Shown piece after piece: positions 16,654-24,587 of a stretch of 64,000 nt of DNA. The stretch is from an uncultured Christensenella sp. (GTDB lineage Bacteria; Bacillota; Clostridia; Christensenellales; Borkfalkiaceae): assembly GCA_910576655.1 (NCBI GenBank), contig CAJTJC010000011.1:10432-74431 (forward strand). Reading direction: 5' to 3'. Position 1 is the first letter of the stretch; every line of letters starts with the position of its first letter. The translations under genes were made by a program, and so were the position numbers. Under the pieces are notes generated by a model, which saw nothing but the letters and a program-made list of their open reading frames with translations, was not told where the DNA came from and ran no database searches.

Positions 16654-17739
16654 ATGAAAAACAAATTACAAATAAGATTGATACTTTGCGTATGCGCATT
16701 TATCAGCGTGTTTACCGCGCTTTTAATCGTCGCGTCGTTTTTCGATTTGGAAATTTCGCGCTTTTTAACTGCGGGCAGCCTGCCCGACGGCGAATATTAC
16801 TCGACTAACGGTTTTGCGCTTTTCGTCGAAATTCTCGGCTTTTCCGCGTTCTATTTTTCGGGCGCAATCGCTTCGATAATCTGCGTAAACGCGGCGCTGA
16901 AAACGTCCGACGGCGACAGGTTTTTCTTTATAAAAGAGCTGAGGGGTTGGGCGCACAAAATCATACAAGGAGTAATAATTGTCGGCTTTTCCGCGTTCGC
17001 GGTATACGAAACGTACTGCGTCGTGCACGAGGCGTTCAAATATCCCGAAAAGTATTTGCAGGACGCATTGCAGGGTACCAACGCCGCGTTTACGCTGAAC
17101 AGCGGCTACCTTATAGCTGTGCAGGTGGTTTTTGCCGCGGTGCTTGCAGGCTTGATTTTGGCTTTGCTTGCGCGCGTCAAAAAGGAAACCGCTATTACGC
17201 TTCTGAAAATAGCCGTAATTTTGTTCGCGGTAGAGCTTATGTACCTTGCCGTGGTCGACGCGGTAAAAACCCCGATAGGCAGAATGAGGTTCAGGACTAT
17301 GAACGCGCTCGGCGACTTTTCATACTATACGCCCTGGTACGTCATAAACGGACCCCGCAACGCAACGACGCTTGGAATAATAATTCCGTCGGGCGGAACG
17401 CCTTCCCCTGAAAGCCTTATAGGCGCTGCTTCCGATACCTGCAAGTCTTTCCCGTCGGGGCACACCTACGGCGCGGCAATGTCGTTTGCCTTAGTATGCC
17501 TGCCCGACCTTTTCGAGCGGTTCAAAAAAACGTACCTCAAGGCTATCTGTTGGATAGCGCCCGCAGCGTATACCGTTACGGTGGCGATATGCAGAATAGT
17601 GGTGGGGGCGCACTTTCTTTCCGACGTGCTCGTCGGCGGCTCTCTCGCGTTCGCGCTGGTTATGATTTTAAGGGAAGTCGTAATTTTAAAGGGCGCGCAT
17701 TTCATGGCGTTTAAAAAATCGGCGCCGCAGGAAGAATAA
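16654..17739 (+). CDS. PAP2 superfamily membrane phosphatase
   Basis: This 361-residue integral membrane phosphatase has about seven spans. The acid-phosphatase signature is visible in order: KTPIGRMRFR (variant of KxxxxxxRP), PSGHT near residue 270 and RIVVGAHFLSDVLVG near 315. Relatives dephosphorylate lipid phosphates such as undecaprenyl or phosphatidyl-glycerol phosphate at the outer face. Substrate cannot be set from sequence. It is long for the family because of extra N-terminal spans. Confidence 0.88.
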   Translation: MKNKLQIRLILCVCAFISVFTALLIVASFFDLEISRFLTAGSLPDGEYYSTNGFALFVEILGFSAFYFSGAIASIICVNAALKTSDGDRFFFIKELRGWAHKIIQGVIIVGFSAFAVYETYCVVHEAFKYPEKYLQDALQGTNAAFTLNSGYLIAVQVVFAAVLAGLILALLARVKKETAITLLKIAVILFAVELMYLAVVDAVKTPIGRMRFRTMNALGDFSYYTPWYVINGPRNATTLGIIIPSGGTPSPESLIGAASDTCKSFPSGHTYGAAMSFALVCLPDLFERFKKTYLKAICWIAPAAYTVTVAICRIVVGAHFLSDVLVGGSLAFALVMILREVVILKGAHFMAFKKSAPQEE

Positions 17740-17741
17740 AA

Positions 17742-17780
17742 AAACAAAAGCCGCGTAAGCATTATGCTTACGCGGTTGTT
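17742..17780. terminator. Bidirectional terminator
   Basis: A perfect 10-bp stem CCGCGTAAGC/GCTTACGCGG with loop ATTAT has T-rich flanks on both strands. It separates PAP2 from the convergent XRE gene. Confidence 0.88.
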
Positions 17781-17784
17781 TTAA

Positions 17785-17988
17785 TCATCTTGAATACCTA
17801 AAAAGATAATCGGCACTGACGTTTAATGTCTTGCAGATTGAAATTAATACGTCAAGAGAGGGTTCCCTTTTACCTGTACAATAGTTATTTACAACACCTT
17901 GTGACATAGAAATTTTTTGTGCAAAAGAGTTTTGGGATAAACAGTTTTCTTTTAACGCTTCATTTAAGCGGTCTTTGAATTTATTCAT
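17785..17988 (-). CDS. Small XRE-family HTH repressor (divergent pair, left)
   Basis: This 67-residue protein is one Cro/C1-type helix-turn-helix domain (SFAQKISMSQGVVNNYCTGKREPSLDVLISICKTLNV, split by the usual turn). It ends YLFRYSR, like the tail of short XRE repressors. The ATG at 17988 follows its own -10 by seven bases with no ribosome site, so it should be leaderless. It is divergent from another small HTH gene and shares a control region with three similar operators. Likely an autoregulated repressor. Confidence 0.88.
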   Translation of the reverse strand: MNKFKDRLNEALKENCLSQNSFAQKISMSQGVVNNYCTGKREPSLDVLISICKTLNVSADYLFRYSR

Positions 17989-17995
17989 ATAATAA

Positions 17996-18070
17996 ATTAT
18001 ACGGCTTTTAGCAGTATTTGTCTTGACATACGGCTAAAAGCCGTATATAATTGATATGGCTGATAGCCGT
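17996..18070. promoter_or_regulatory. Divergent promoter region with three operator copies
   Basis: Three related 15-bp inverted repeats occur: ACGGCTTTTAGCAGT (18001-18015), ACGGCTAAAAGCCGT (18030-18044) and ATGGCTGATAGCCGT (18056-18070). The plus-strand promoter is TTGACA (18023-18028), 17 bases and TATAAT (18046-18051), with the middle operator filling its spacer and the third at the start site. The minus-strand promoter has TATAAT at 17996-18001 and AAGACA 17 bases away, with the first operator in its spacer. Confidence 0.85.
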
Positions 18071-18095
18071 AAATCATTGATTAGGAAAAATAAAT

Positions 18096-18305
18096 ATGCA
18101 AGCATTAGTAAATTTCAATATCATTACGAAATATATAGAGAAGAACGGTCTGACGGTAAAAGAGTTTTGCAGGAAGTGCAAAATAAGCACTTCAACTTTT
18201 TACAAAATAAAGAGCGGTAAAGATTTTCAGTTGTTAGCGCTTTTTAAAATAGCAAATGTTATTGATATTCAAGTATATCGGTTTTTTGATTACTCAGAGG
18301 AGTAA
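18096..18305 (+). CDS. Small HTH regulator (divergent pair, right)
   Basis: This 69-residue single-domain DNA-binding protein of Cro/C1 type has the helix-turn-helix in TVKEFCRKCKISTSTFYKIKSG. AGGAAAA lies ahead of the ATG. Its promoter spacer is an operator, so it should be repressed by one or both small regulators. Sequence similarity to its divergent partner is low apart from the fold. No phage structural or integration genes adjoin it, so it could be a relic switch or a domesticated one. Confidence 0.85.
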   Translation: MQALVNFNIITKYIEKNGLTVKEFCRKCKISTSTFYKIKSGKDFQLLALFKIANVIDIQVYRFFDYSEE

Positions 18306-18335
18306 AACAGCATTCGGCAGTTGCCGAATGCTGTT
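18306..18335. terminator. Hairpin after the HTH gene
   Basis: AACAGCATTCGGCA and its complement form a 14-bp stem with a two- to three-base loop. The T-run is weak, so it is a probable but not strong terminator. Confidence 0.6.
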
Positions 18336-18352
18336 AAGTGTAAATTCAAAGA

Positions 18353-19015
18353 TTAAACGTCGCGCTTGCCAAAAACGGCAGTTCCGAGGCGTATCATATT
18401 GCTGCCGGCGTCAATGCACAAACGGTAATCGCCGCTCATACCCATAGACAGTACGCTTATGCCCGGGTCGCCGTCCTTTAATTTATCGTAAGCGGTGCGC
18501 ATTTTCCGCGCAAGCGAGGACAGCAGCGCTGCGTCGTCTGAGGCGGGCAGCATTGCCATAAGTCCCTTTATTTTCAGCGCGGGCATTGCCGCTATGCGTT
18601 CGTAAGCAGAGAAAAGCTTGTCAAACTCAAAGCCGCCTTTTGTGACTTCGTTGCCGATATTTACCTGTAAAAGTATATTTAAGCTCGCGCCCTTTTTGTG
18701 CCCTGCAAGGGAAAGCTCTTCGGCTAAGTCTATTCTGTCAACCGAGTGGTAAAGGTCCACTTTGCCTATCAGATACTTTATTTTGTTGGTTTGCAGTCTG
18801 CCGATAAAATGCCGTTTCGGGTTGCCCTCTATCGCGGCGTACTTTTGCGTAAATTCCTGTACGCGGTTGTCGCCTATATCGGTAATTCCCGCCCTGATTG
18901 CGGCGTTTATATCCTCGGGCGTCTGCGTTTTTACCGCCGCAACCACCGTCACCTTTTCGCCGTACGGGTTTACCGAAAGCGAGCCGAGCAGACTTTTTAC
19001 GTTTTCTTCTATCAT
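18353..19015 (-). CDS. YggS family PLP-binding homeostasis protein
   Basis: This 220-residue cytoplasmic fold-type III PLP carrier balances PLP and amino-acid pools. The lysine that holds PLP is in VAAVKTQTPEDI. HFIGRLQTNKIKYL, LSMGMSGDYRLCIDAGS and MIRLGTAVFG are family hallmarks. The start is ATG 19015, overlapping the stop of the upstream ABC permease (ATGA), so it is translationally coupled to the transporter genes. It is usually found near divIVA or sepF, so this neighbourhood is unusual. Confidence 0.93.
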   Translation of the reverse strand: MIEENVKSLLGSLSVNPYGEKVTVVAAVKTQTPEDINAAIRAGITDIGDNRVQEFTQKYAAIEGNPKRHFIGRLQTNKIKYLIGKVDLYHSVDRIDLAEELSLAGHKKGASLNILLQVNIGNEVTKGGFEFDKLFSAYERIAAMPALKIKGLMAMLPASDDAALLSSLARKMRTAYDKLKDGDPGISVLSMGMSGDYRLCIDAGSNMIRLGTAVFGKRDV

Positions 19016-19773
19016 GCCAGCAGGTTGACCTTGTTCTTGATTACGTATCTTACGAAGAAGTAGCAGCCGACTGATACCGCGGCGTAGAAGACTATGTTCA
19101 CCCACATAGCAAGGTGTATCGAAACCTCAGCCATGGAAGAATTGATATGGGTGAATATTGCCTGATTGAAAACCGACCAGACGAAAACTATTCCGACATA
19201 TATTAAAATTGCAATAGCCTTGCGGTTTTTAACCGTAAACAACTGACCTATGCACATTACGGTGTAGAATACGAGGAACATCATAGGAACGTATACGATT
19301 GCAAAAAGAATCAGCTCGACGAATACCATGGGTTCGGCGTTGATAAAACGGTTAATCGAGTCGCCCATTTGCGCAAACGCATCGGTAATCTGCTGAATTA
19401 CTTCCTCGGGCAGCCCTATAAAGAAGATGCAGGCGGACAGTATGCAGATTATTATGCTTGCAAACATTACGGTTATCGCCGCAATGAGCTTGGACCATAT
19501 AAGCTGGTCGGGCGTAACTGGAAGGGACAGAGTAAGGTATCCGTTGCTTGTAAACAGCGACTGGTAGAAGCTGTGAATTCCGAAGAAATAGCCTATAAAA
19601 AGCGTTGCCGCAACGGAAAACATATAAAACGATACCGAGGTTATCGCAAGACTTACGTTCGATGTTTCTACGGTAATTCTCGTAAGTATTGCGAGCAGCA
19701 GCATTACGACAGCGGGTATCGCCGCAATGCGTATCGTGCTGAAAAGCTCGTGCTTGATAAGCTTGCCTACCAT
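19012..19773 (-). CDS. ABC transporter permease (ABC-2 type)
   Basis: This 253-residue membrane protein has six hydrophobic segments (for example IAAIPAVVMLLLAILTRI, LILFAIVYVPMMFLVFYTVMCI). It pairs with the ATPase encoded just upstream, overlapping by seven bases. This is typical of small exporters of Bacillota (YtrF- or bacitracin-like families). Substrate is unknown. Confidence 0.85.
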   Translation of the reverse strand: MVGKLIKHELFSTIRIAAIPAVVMLLLAILTRITVETSNVSLAITSVSFYMFSVAATLFIGYFFGIHSFYQSLFTSNGYLTLSLPVTPDQLIWSKLIAAITVMFASIIICILSACIFFIGLPEEVIQQITDAFAQMGDSINRFINAEPMVFVELILFAIVYVPMMFLVFYTVMCIGQLFTVKNRKAIAILIYVGIVFVWSVFNQAIFTHINSSMAEVSIHLAMWVNIVFYAAVSVGCYFFVRYVIKNKVNLLA

Positions 19774-20468
19774 TTGAACACCTCCCTGAAAATTTCGTCA
19801 AGCGATTTGCCTTCTTTTTCTTTAATTTCCGCAACGGGCGCGTCCAGCGCTATTTTGCCGCGGTTAAGAAATATAGCGTGGGTAAGTATCGGCTCTATAT
19901 CTGCGATTAGATGCGTGCAGAGGAAAATCGTCGAGCCTTCCTTGCGGTTGGTCATAACCGTGTCGAGAATAAAATCTCTCGCCGCAGGGTCGACGCCCGC
20001 AATGGGTTCGTCGAGAATGTAAAGCTCGGCATCGCGCGACATAGTGAGTATAAGCCCCAGCTTTTCCTTAGTACCTTTCGAAAGCGATTTGATTTTCTGC
20101 TTTTTGAAAATTTGCAGCCTGTTCAGCAGCGCGTCGCACTTTTCCATATTGAAGTCGCCGAAAAAATCCGCGCAGTACTTGACCTGCTGTTCGACGGTCA
20201 TCCAGTTGTAAAGGTAGTTTGCGTCGGGCAGGTACGCCGTAATTTTTTTGGTTTCCGTGCCGGGCGCCTTGCCGTCTATAAGCAGCTTGCCCGCTCCCGG
20301 TTGAAGCATGCCCATTGCAAGTTTGATAAGAGTCGATTTGCCGCTGGCGTTGGGGCCGAGCAGTCCGACCACGCCGCCGCGTTCGACTTTGAAGGATACG
20401 TTGTCCAGCGCGAGTATGCTGCCGTAGCTTTTAAACACGCCGTCACACTCGAATATGTAATCTCCCAA
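19767..20468 (-). CDS. ABC transporter ATP-binding protein
   Basis: This 233-residue exporter ATPase has Walker A GPNASGKST near residues 37-45, signature LSKGTKEKLGL and Walker B LYILDEPIAGVDP. It has the short 'YxxP' type C-terminus of two-gene exporters. The start is TTG (20468) behind AAGGAG. It is the first gene of the operon with the permease and yggS. Confidence 0.93.
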   Translation of the reverse strand: MGDYIFECDGVFKSYGSILALDNVSFKVERGGVVGLLGPNASGKSTLIKLAMGMLQPGAGKLLIDGKAPGTETKKITAYLPDANYLYNWMTVEQQVKYCADFFGDFNMEKCDALLNRLQIFKKQKIKSLSKGTKEKLGLILTMSRDAELYILDEPIAGVDPAARDFILDTVMTNRKEGSTIFLCTHLIADIEPILTHAIFLNRGKIALDAPVAEIKEKEGKSLDEIFREVFKW

Positions 20469-20497
20469 AATTTTTCTCCTTAAATATTAGTAAAAAT

Positions 20498-20526
20498 ATT
20501 ATACTACGGGGCTTTTCAAAAATCAA
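20498..20526 (-). promoter_or_regulatory. Promoter of the ABC exporter operon
   Basis: On the minus strand TTGATT (20521-20526), 17 bases and TATAAT (20498-20503) precede the ATPase gene. Confidence 0.75.
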
Positions 20527-20533
20527 TTATATA

Positions 20534-20567
20534 ATAAAAAAAACGACGCGTCAAGCGTCGCTTTTTT
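20534..20567 (-). terminator. Terminator of the O-antigen-ligase-like gene
   Basis: The stem CGACGC/GCGTCG has A/T runs on both sides. The coding sequence's TGA lies within the hairpin. Confidence 0.85.
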
Positions 20568-21960
20568 CCGATTTTTCGAATATCGCCGTCAAGGCGCCGT
20601 AGATAATGGTAGGGAAAATATTGAATATATGATTGTCGAACAGGCAAATTACCAATATCGACAGTATGGTAAGCGCGATAAAGCTTCTTTGCAGCGTTAT
20701 TTTTCTGAAAAAGCTTATTACCGTCTGGGTGCGGTGGATAAGGTATGCAATCAGTCCCACTATCCCGCACGAGCTTAAAAGCTGTAAAATCGTATTGTGG
20801 CACATCAGCGGGATAAAGCCCAGTCCCGAATTGCCGTTATAGCTGAACTTGACGAAGAAGCCCGCCCCGAATATCGGCGACTTTTTGAAGTATTCTATCG
20901 CCTCGCGCCATATCGTCGTTCTCCCGCTTCCGTCAAGCTCTCCGTCGACAATCAGGTTTGACAAAATAACTTTAAAGAATTTGAACACCTGCTCGTGATA
21001 AAAGCCTGCGAGAATTAATCCCACGGTCGCCGCGCCGAGAAGGACGCAGATATTAGGGAAGCGGTTTTTGCTTTTGATAAGCAGCATGCCTATGCAGAAT
21101 GGATAAATTACTATGCCGCCGACCATTGCCTGTCTGCTGCACGAAAAGAACAGCGCGACGAACAGAATAAAGGAATAAACGGTATAGACGAAGCCCCAGC
21201 GTTTGCGTACCGCAATGTATATCGCCGCGGGCACGCACATTAAAAGCATAACGCCGTAGGTATTGTAAACTCCCCAGCCGAAAATAAGCTTATGGCGGTT
21301 AATGGTGCCGTCGACGAAAAGGTCTTCCGTGGTGGCGTACGCGACGATAAGCTCGATTAATAACAGAATACTGAATGCAATGAACGAGTATGCTATCTTT
21401 TCGAAGCCGTTGGCGTCCAATTTTACGTTGTCCTTGAATACGCTGTAAATGCCGAGTATGCACGCGGCTAAAATGAACCCGAAAAGCAGATTTTTGGGTT
21501 TGTAATCCGCTGTAAATATTCCGTTGATAATAAGTATGAACGCGAACCCGCACACTCCGAAAAAGACGGGCGTAATTTTAAATTTGCCTTTAACCACCGT
21601 TTTAACCAGTCTGCATATCGCAGCGGCTATAAACAGCCCGACTATCGTAAAAATCTGAATATATATTTCGGGGCGGTGGTAGTAGTCGGAATTTCCCATC
21701 GTGGTGGAGGGGGTGTTTATAAGCGAAATCGAAACGCTCATAAAAAGGAACAGGTGCAGAACGGGCGTTATATCTTCAAGCAGGAACAGCATCAAAATAC
21801 CCGTCAGCGCAATGTAGTAAAAAAGCGCTACGTCCCAGCCGAGGTAGTAGCTCGCAAGCGTAAACGCCGCCGTTAAAAACGGAAAATATTTGGAAGATAA
21901 GACCTTTCGTATTATCTCCGCGGCTTTCGAAGCATTAAGCTTTAAGGTATCTCTGTTCAT
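20551..21960 (-). CDS. O-antigen ligase / polymerase-like membrane protein
   Basis: This 469-residue protein has about eleven to twelve membrane spans and a large loop near residues 330-380 with FKKSPIFGAGFFVKFSYNGNSGLGFIPLMCHN. The SRQAMVGG motif and the late periplasm-like loop are typical of the Wzy/WaaL superfamily, which joins or polymerises surface glycans outside the membrane. Upstream lies a promoter with TTGACA. The amino-sugar and CapD-like genes nearby fit a role in surface polysaccharide. Confidence 0.82.
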   Translation of the reverse strand: MNRDTLKLNASKAAEIIRKVLSSKYFPFLTAAFTLASYYLGWDVALFYYIALTGILMLFLLEDITPVLHLFLFMSVSISLINTPSTTMGNSDYYHRPEIYIQIFTIVGLFIAAAICRLVKTVVKGKFKITPVFFGVCGFAFILIINGIFTADYKPKNLLFGFILAACILGIYSVFKDNVKLDANGFEKIAYSFIAFSILLLIELIVAYATTEDLFVDGTINRHKLIFGWGVYNTYGVMLLMCVPAAIYIAVRKRWGFVYTVYSFILFVALFFSCSRQAMVGGIVIYPFCIGMLLIKSKNRFPNICVLLGAATVGLILAGFYHEQVFKFFKVILSNLIVDGELDGSGRTTIWREAIEYFKKSPIFGAGFFVKFSYNGNSGLGFIPLMCHNTILQLLSSCGIVGLIAYLIHRTQTVISFFRKITLQRSFIALTILSILVICLFDNHIFNIFPTIIYGALTAIFEKSEKSDA

Positions 21961-21973
21961 TAGTATTGCTAAC

Positions 21974-22002
21974 AGTATAACCTTTTATCTTTTAGTTGTC
22001 AA
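21974..22002 (-). promoter_or_regulatory. Promoter of the O-antigen-ligase-like gene
   Basis: On the minus strand TTGACA (21997-22002), 17 bases and TATACT (21974-21979) precede the ATG at 21960. Confidence 0.85.
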
Positions 22003-22111
22003 CGTAACGGCCGATTTATTTTGTCAATTGCGATTTTGTAATTAAAATCCGTCAAAATTCGACGCAAAAAATTTTTAAAAACGTGTTATAATGTGGCAAA
22101 CAGGTGTTTTT

Positions 22112-22327
22112 ATGAAAGAAAAAAACTTAGATAGCAGCAAGGTTCTTGATAAGCTGGTAAGCCACATTCTGATTAGTTTAAACGAGTTGTTTGACGTCAA
22201 CGCCCCTTCCGATTTCAACGAGGGCGGCAGGTACGCGTATATCGAGTGTCTCGAAATATTAAGCCGCTGGTCGCGCTTTGCGGATTACGGCATAGAAAAC
22301 GTAGAGGAAAAGTACCCCATAAAATAG
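22112..22327 (+). CDS. Small hypothetical protein
   Basis: This 71-residue acidic soluble protein (MKEKNLDSSKVLDKLVSHIL...) has no recognised domain. The frame opens at 22091, but that ATG lies inside the -10 element TATAAT (22087-22092). The ATG at 22112 is therefore preferred, with a weak AGGTG upstream. It has its own strong terminator. A short motif upstream (22048-22064) is nearly identical to one at 28673. Confidence 0.65.
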   Translation: MKEKNLDSSKVLDKLVSHILISLNELFDVNAPSDFNEGGRYAYIECLEILSRWSRFADYGIENVEEKYPIK

Positions 22328-22332
22328 TTTTG

Positions 22333-22374
22333 AAATATAGCGCGGAGCAGTAAAAACTGCTCCGCGCTATATTT
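22333..22374 (+). terminator. Strong intrinsic terminator
   Basis: A perfect stem of about 19 bp (AAATATAGCGCGGAGCAGT and complement) has loop AAAA and a T-rich 3' arm. Confidence 0.9.
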
Positions 22375-22462
22375 TCGTTAAAAACTGCCCATAATTTTTA
22401 TAGTGAAAACGTGTAATTATTCGACAAATTTCACGCAAATTTTACAATTTTATAATTTAGCG

Positions 22463-22491
22463 TTGACTTTAATATATGGAAGTGCTAAAAT
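22463..22491 (+). promoter_or_regulatory. Promoter of the amino-sugar operon
   Basis: TTGACT (22463-22468), 17 bases and TAAAAT (22486-22491) precede the GTG start by about 38 bases. GGGGG is in ribosome-site position. No glmS ribozyme-like leader was recognised here or before glmS. Confidence 0.82.
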
Positions 22492-22529
22492 AATACATAC
22501 CTGTCAGTAAATGGCAGCGGGGGATTGAT

Positions 22530-23180
22530 GTGAAAATATCTCAGCTTTACGATTTGAATTATACGTTGGCACGGGAATATTTAAAAAAGTTCGAATACCC
22601 TTGGGAGGCTCTCGGCGGTATAAAGGACTTTATAACGGAAATCGGAAGTTCTCTCGACGAGAACTATATTGCCGTATCCGAAAACGTATGGGTTCATAAA
22701 ACCGCAAAGGTGGCTCCTACCGCGTATCTCGGCGCGCCCTGCATAGTATGCGAAAACGCCGAGGTAAGGCATTGCGCGTTCGTGCGCGGAAGCGCTGTTA
22801 TAGGTAAAGGCTGCGTCGTCGGAAACTCGACCGAGCTGAAAAACGTCATACTTTTCGACGGCGTTCAGGTCCCGCACTACAATTACGTTGGCGACAGCAT
22901 TTTAGGGCACAAATCGCATCTCGGCGCGGGCGCAATTACGTCGAACGTAAAGTCCGACAAATCAAACGTCGTAATCAAGGGCGAAAGGCCTTTGAACACG
23001 GGCTTGAAAAAGGTCGGCGCTATGGTCGGCGATTTCGTCGAGGTGGGCTGCAACAGCGTTCTCAATCCTGGCACGGTAATAGGCAAAAACACGCAGGTAT
23101 ATCCTCTGTCGCGCGTGCGCGGCGTAATTCCTGCGGACAGTATTTATAAGGGCGAAGGTAATATTGTCGCCAAAAAGTGA
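22530..23180 (+). CDS. Stand-alone left-handed beta-helix acyltransferase (GlmU C-domain-like)
   Basis: This 216-residue protein is made of hexapeptide repeats (VWVHKTAKVAPTAYLGAPCIV, VIGKGCVVGNSTELKNVIL). It carries GDSILGHKSHLGAGAITSN, the active-site region of GlmU-type N-acetyltransferases. It lacks the N-terminal uridylyltransferase domain of full GlmU. The start is GTG. Being first in an operon with glmM and glmS, it probably acetylates glucosamine-1-phosphate or a related sugar nucleotide. It is often annotated as a UDP-GlcNAc pyrophosphorylase, which its missing domain does not support. Confidence 0.85.
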   Translation: MKISQLYDLNYTLAREYLKKFEYPWEALGGIKDFITEIGSSLDENYIAVSENVWVHKTAKVAPTAYLGAPCIVCENAEVRHCAFVRGSAVIGKGCVVGNSTELKNVILFDGVQVPHYNYVGDSILGHKSHLGAGAITSNVKSDKSNVVIKGERPLNTGLKKVGAMVGDFVEVGCNSVLNPGTVIGKNTQVYPLSRVRGVIPADSIYKGEGNIVAKK

Positions 23181-23186
23181 AAAAAT

Positions 23187-24575
23187 ATGGGAAGATATTT
23201 CGGTACGGACGGTTTCCGCGGCGAGGCAAACGCAACGCTCACCGCGGACCACGCATATAAAGTAGGCAGATTTCTCGGCTGGTATTTCGGGGAACTGAAA
23301 AGAAGAAACGGCGACGACTCGGCGCCGAGGGTGGTTATCGGCAAGGATACCCGCAGGTCGAGCTATATGTTCGAATATACGCTGATAGCGGGGCTTACCG
23401 CGTCGGGAGCCGACGCCTATATGATGCACGTTACGACTACGCCCTCCGTCGCGTATCTTGCTAGGGTGGACGAGTTCGATTGCGGCATAATGATTTCAGC
23501 AAGCCATAACCCCTACTACGACAACGGCATAAAGCTAATCAATTCGCATGGCGAAAAGATGGAAGAGGACACGATAAGCCTTATCGAGGACTATATCGAC
23601 GGAAAGCTTGTTGTGTTCGGCGAAAGCTATTCCGAGTTGCCTTACGCGCGCCGTGAAAAAATAGGAAGAACGGTAGACTTCGCGTCGGGTCGCAACCGCT
23701 ATATCGGTTATCTCATCTCTCTCGGTATGTATTCATTCAGGGGAATGAAGGTCGGACTGGACTGCGCCAACGGTTGCAGCTGGAATATCGCAAAGTCGGT
23801 TTTCGAGGCGCTGGGCGCCACGACCTACGTGATAAACGCCGAGCCCGACGGCTTCAATATAAACGAAAACGCAGGCTCTACCCATTTAGAGAGTTTACAG
23901 AAATTAGTCAAGGAAAAGAAGCTTGACGTTGGCTTTGCCTACGACGGCGACGCGGACAGATGTCTTTGCGTCGACGAGAAGGGTAACGCCGTCACGGGCG
24001 ACCAGATACTTTACGTATACGGTCTGTATATGAAGGACCGCGACAAGCTGGTGACGAACACCGTCGTTACCACCGTTATGTCCAATCTCGGACTGTACAA
24101 AGCGTTTGACGCGGTGGGCATAAATTACGCGCAGACGGCCGTCGGCGACAAGTACGTTCACGAATATATGGCGCAGCACGGTTGCAGACTGGGCGGCGAA
24201 CAGTCGGGGCATATAATTTTTTCCAAATACGCGACCACGGGCGACGGAATACTTACCAGTCTTAAAATCATGGAGGTCATTCTCGCGAAAAAGACTACCC
24301 TGTCCAAGCTTACCGAGCCGGTTAAAATTTTCCCGCAGGTACTTTTGAACATTCGCGTAAACGACAAGGAGGCGGCTCAGAACGACGCCGACGTCGTTGC
24401 CGCAGTCAAGATTGCCGAAGAAAAGCTGGGCAGTCGCGGCAGAATACTCGTGCGAGCTTCGGGCACGGAGCCGCTTGTCAGAGTAATGGTGGAGGCTGAA
24501 AGCGAAAAGCTTTGTAAGACCTACTCCAAAGAAATTGCGGAAGTTATCCGTAAAAAAGGGCATACTGTAAAATAA
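23187..24575 (+). CDS. glmM: Phosphoglucosamine mutase
   Basis: This 462-residue mutase converts glucosamine-6-phosphate to glucosamine-1-phosphate for UDP-GlcNAc. The phosphoserine loop ISASHNPYYDNG has its catalytic serine at about residue 106. Metal loop AYDGDADRCLC, sugar loop EQSGH and phosphate loop RASGTEPLVRVM are all present. It follows the acyltransferase by six bases. Length is normal. Confidence 0.95.
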   Translation: MGRYFGTDGFRGEANATLTADHAYKVGRFLGWYFGELKRRNGDDSAPRVVIGKDTRRSSYMFEYTLIAGLTASGADAYMMHVTTTPSVAYLARVDEFDCGIMISASHNPYYDNGIKLINSHGEKMEEDTISLIEDYIDGKLVVFGESYSELPYARREKIGRTVDFASGRNRYIGYLISLGMYSFRGMKVGLDCANGCSWNIAKSVFEALGATTYVINAEPDGFNINENAGSTHLESLQKLVKEKKLDVGFAYDGDADRCLCVDEKGNAVTGDQILYVYGLYMKDRDKLVTNTVVTTVMSNLGLYKAFDAVGINYAQTAVGDKYVHEYMAQHGCRLGGEQSGHIIFSKYATTGDGILTSLKIMEVILAKKTTLSKLTEPVKIFPQVLLNIRVNDKEAAQNDADVVAAVKIAEEKLGSRGRILVRASGTEPLVRVMVEAESEKLCKTYSKEIAEVIRKKGHTVK

Positions 24576-24587
24576 GAGGTTTTTTAT

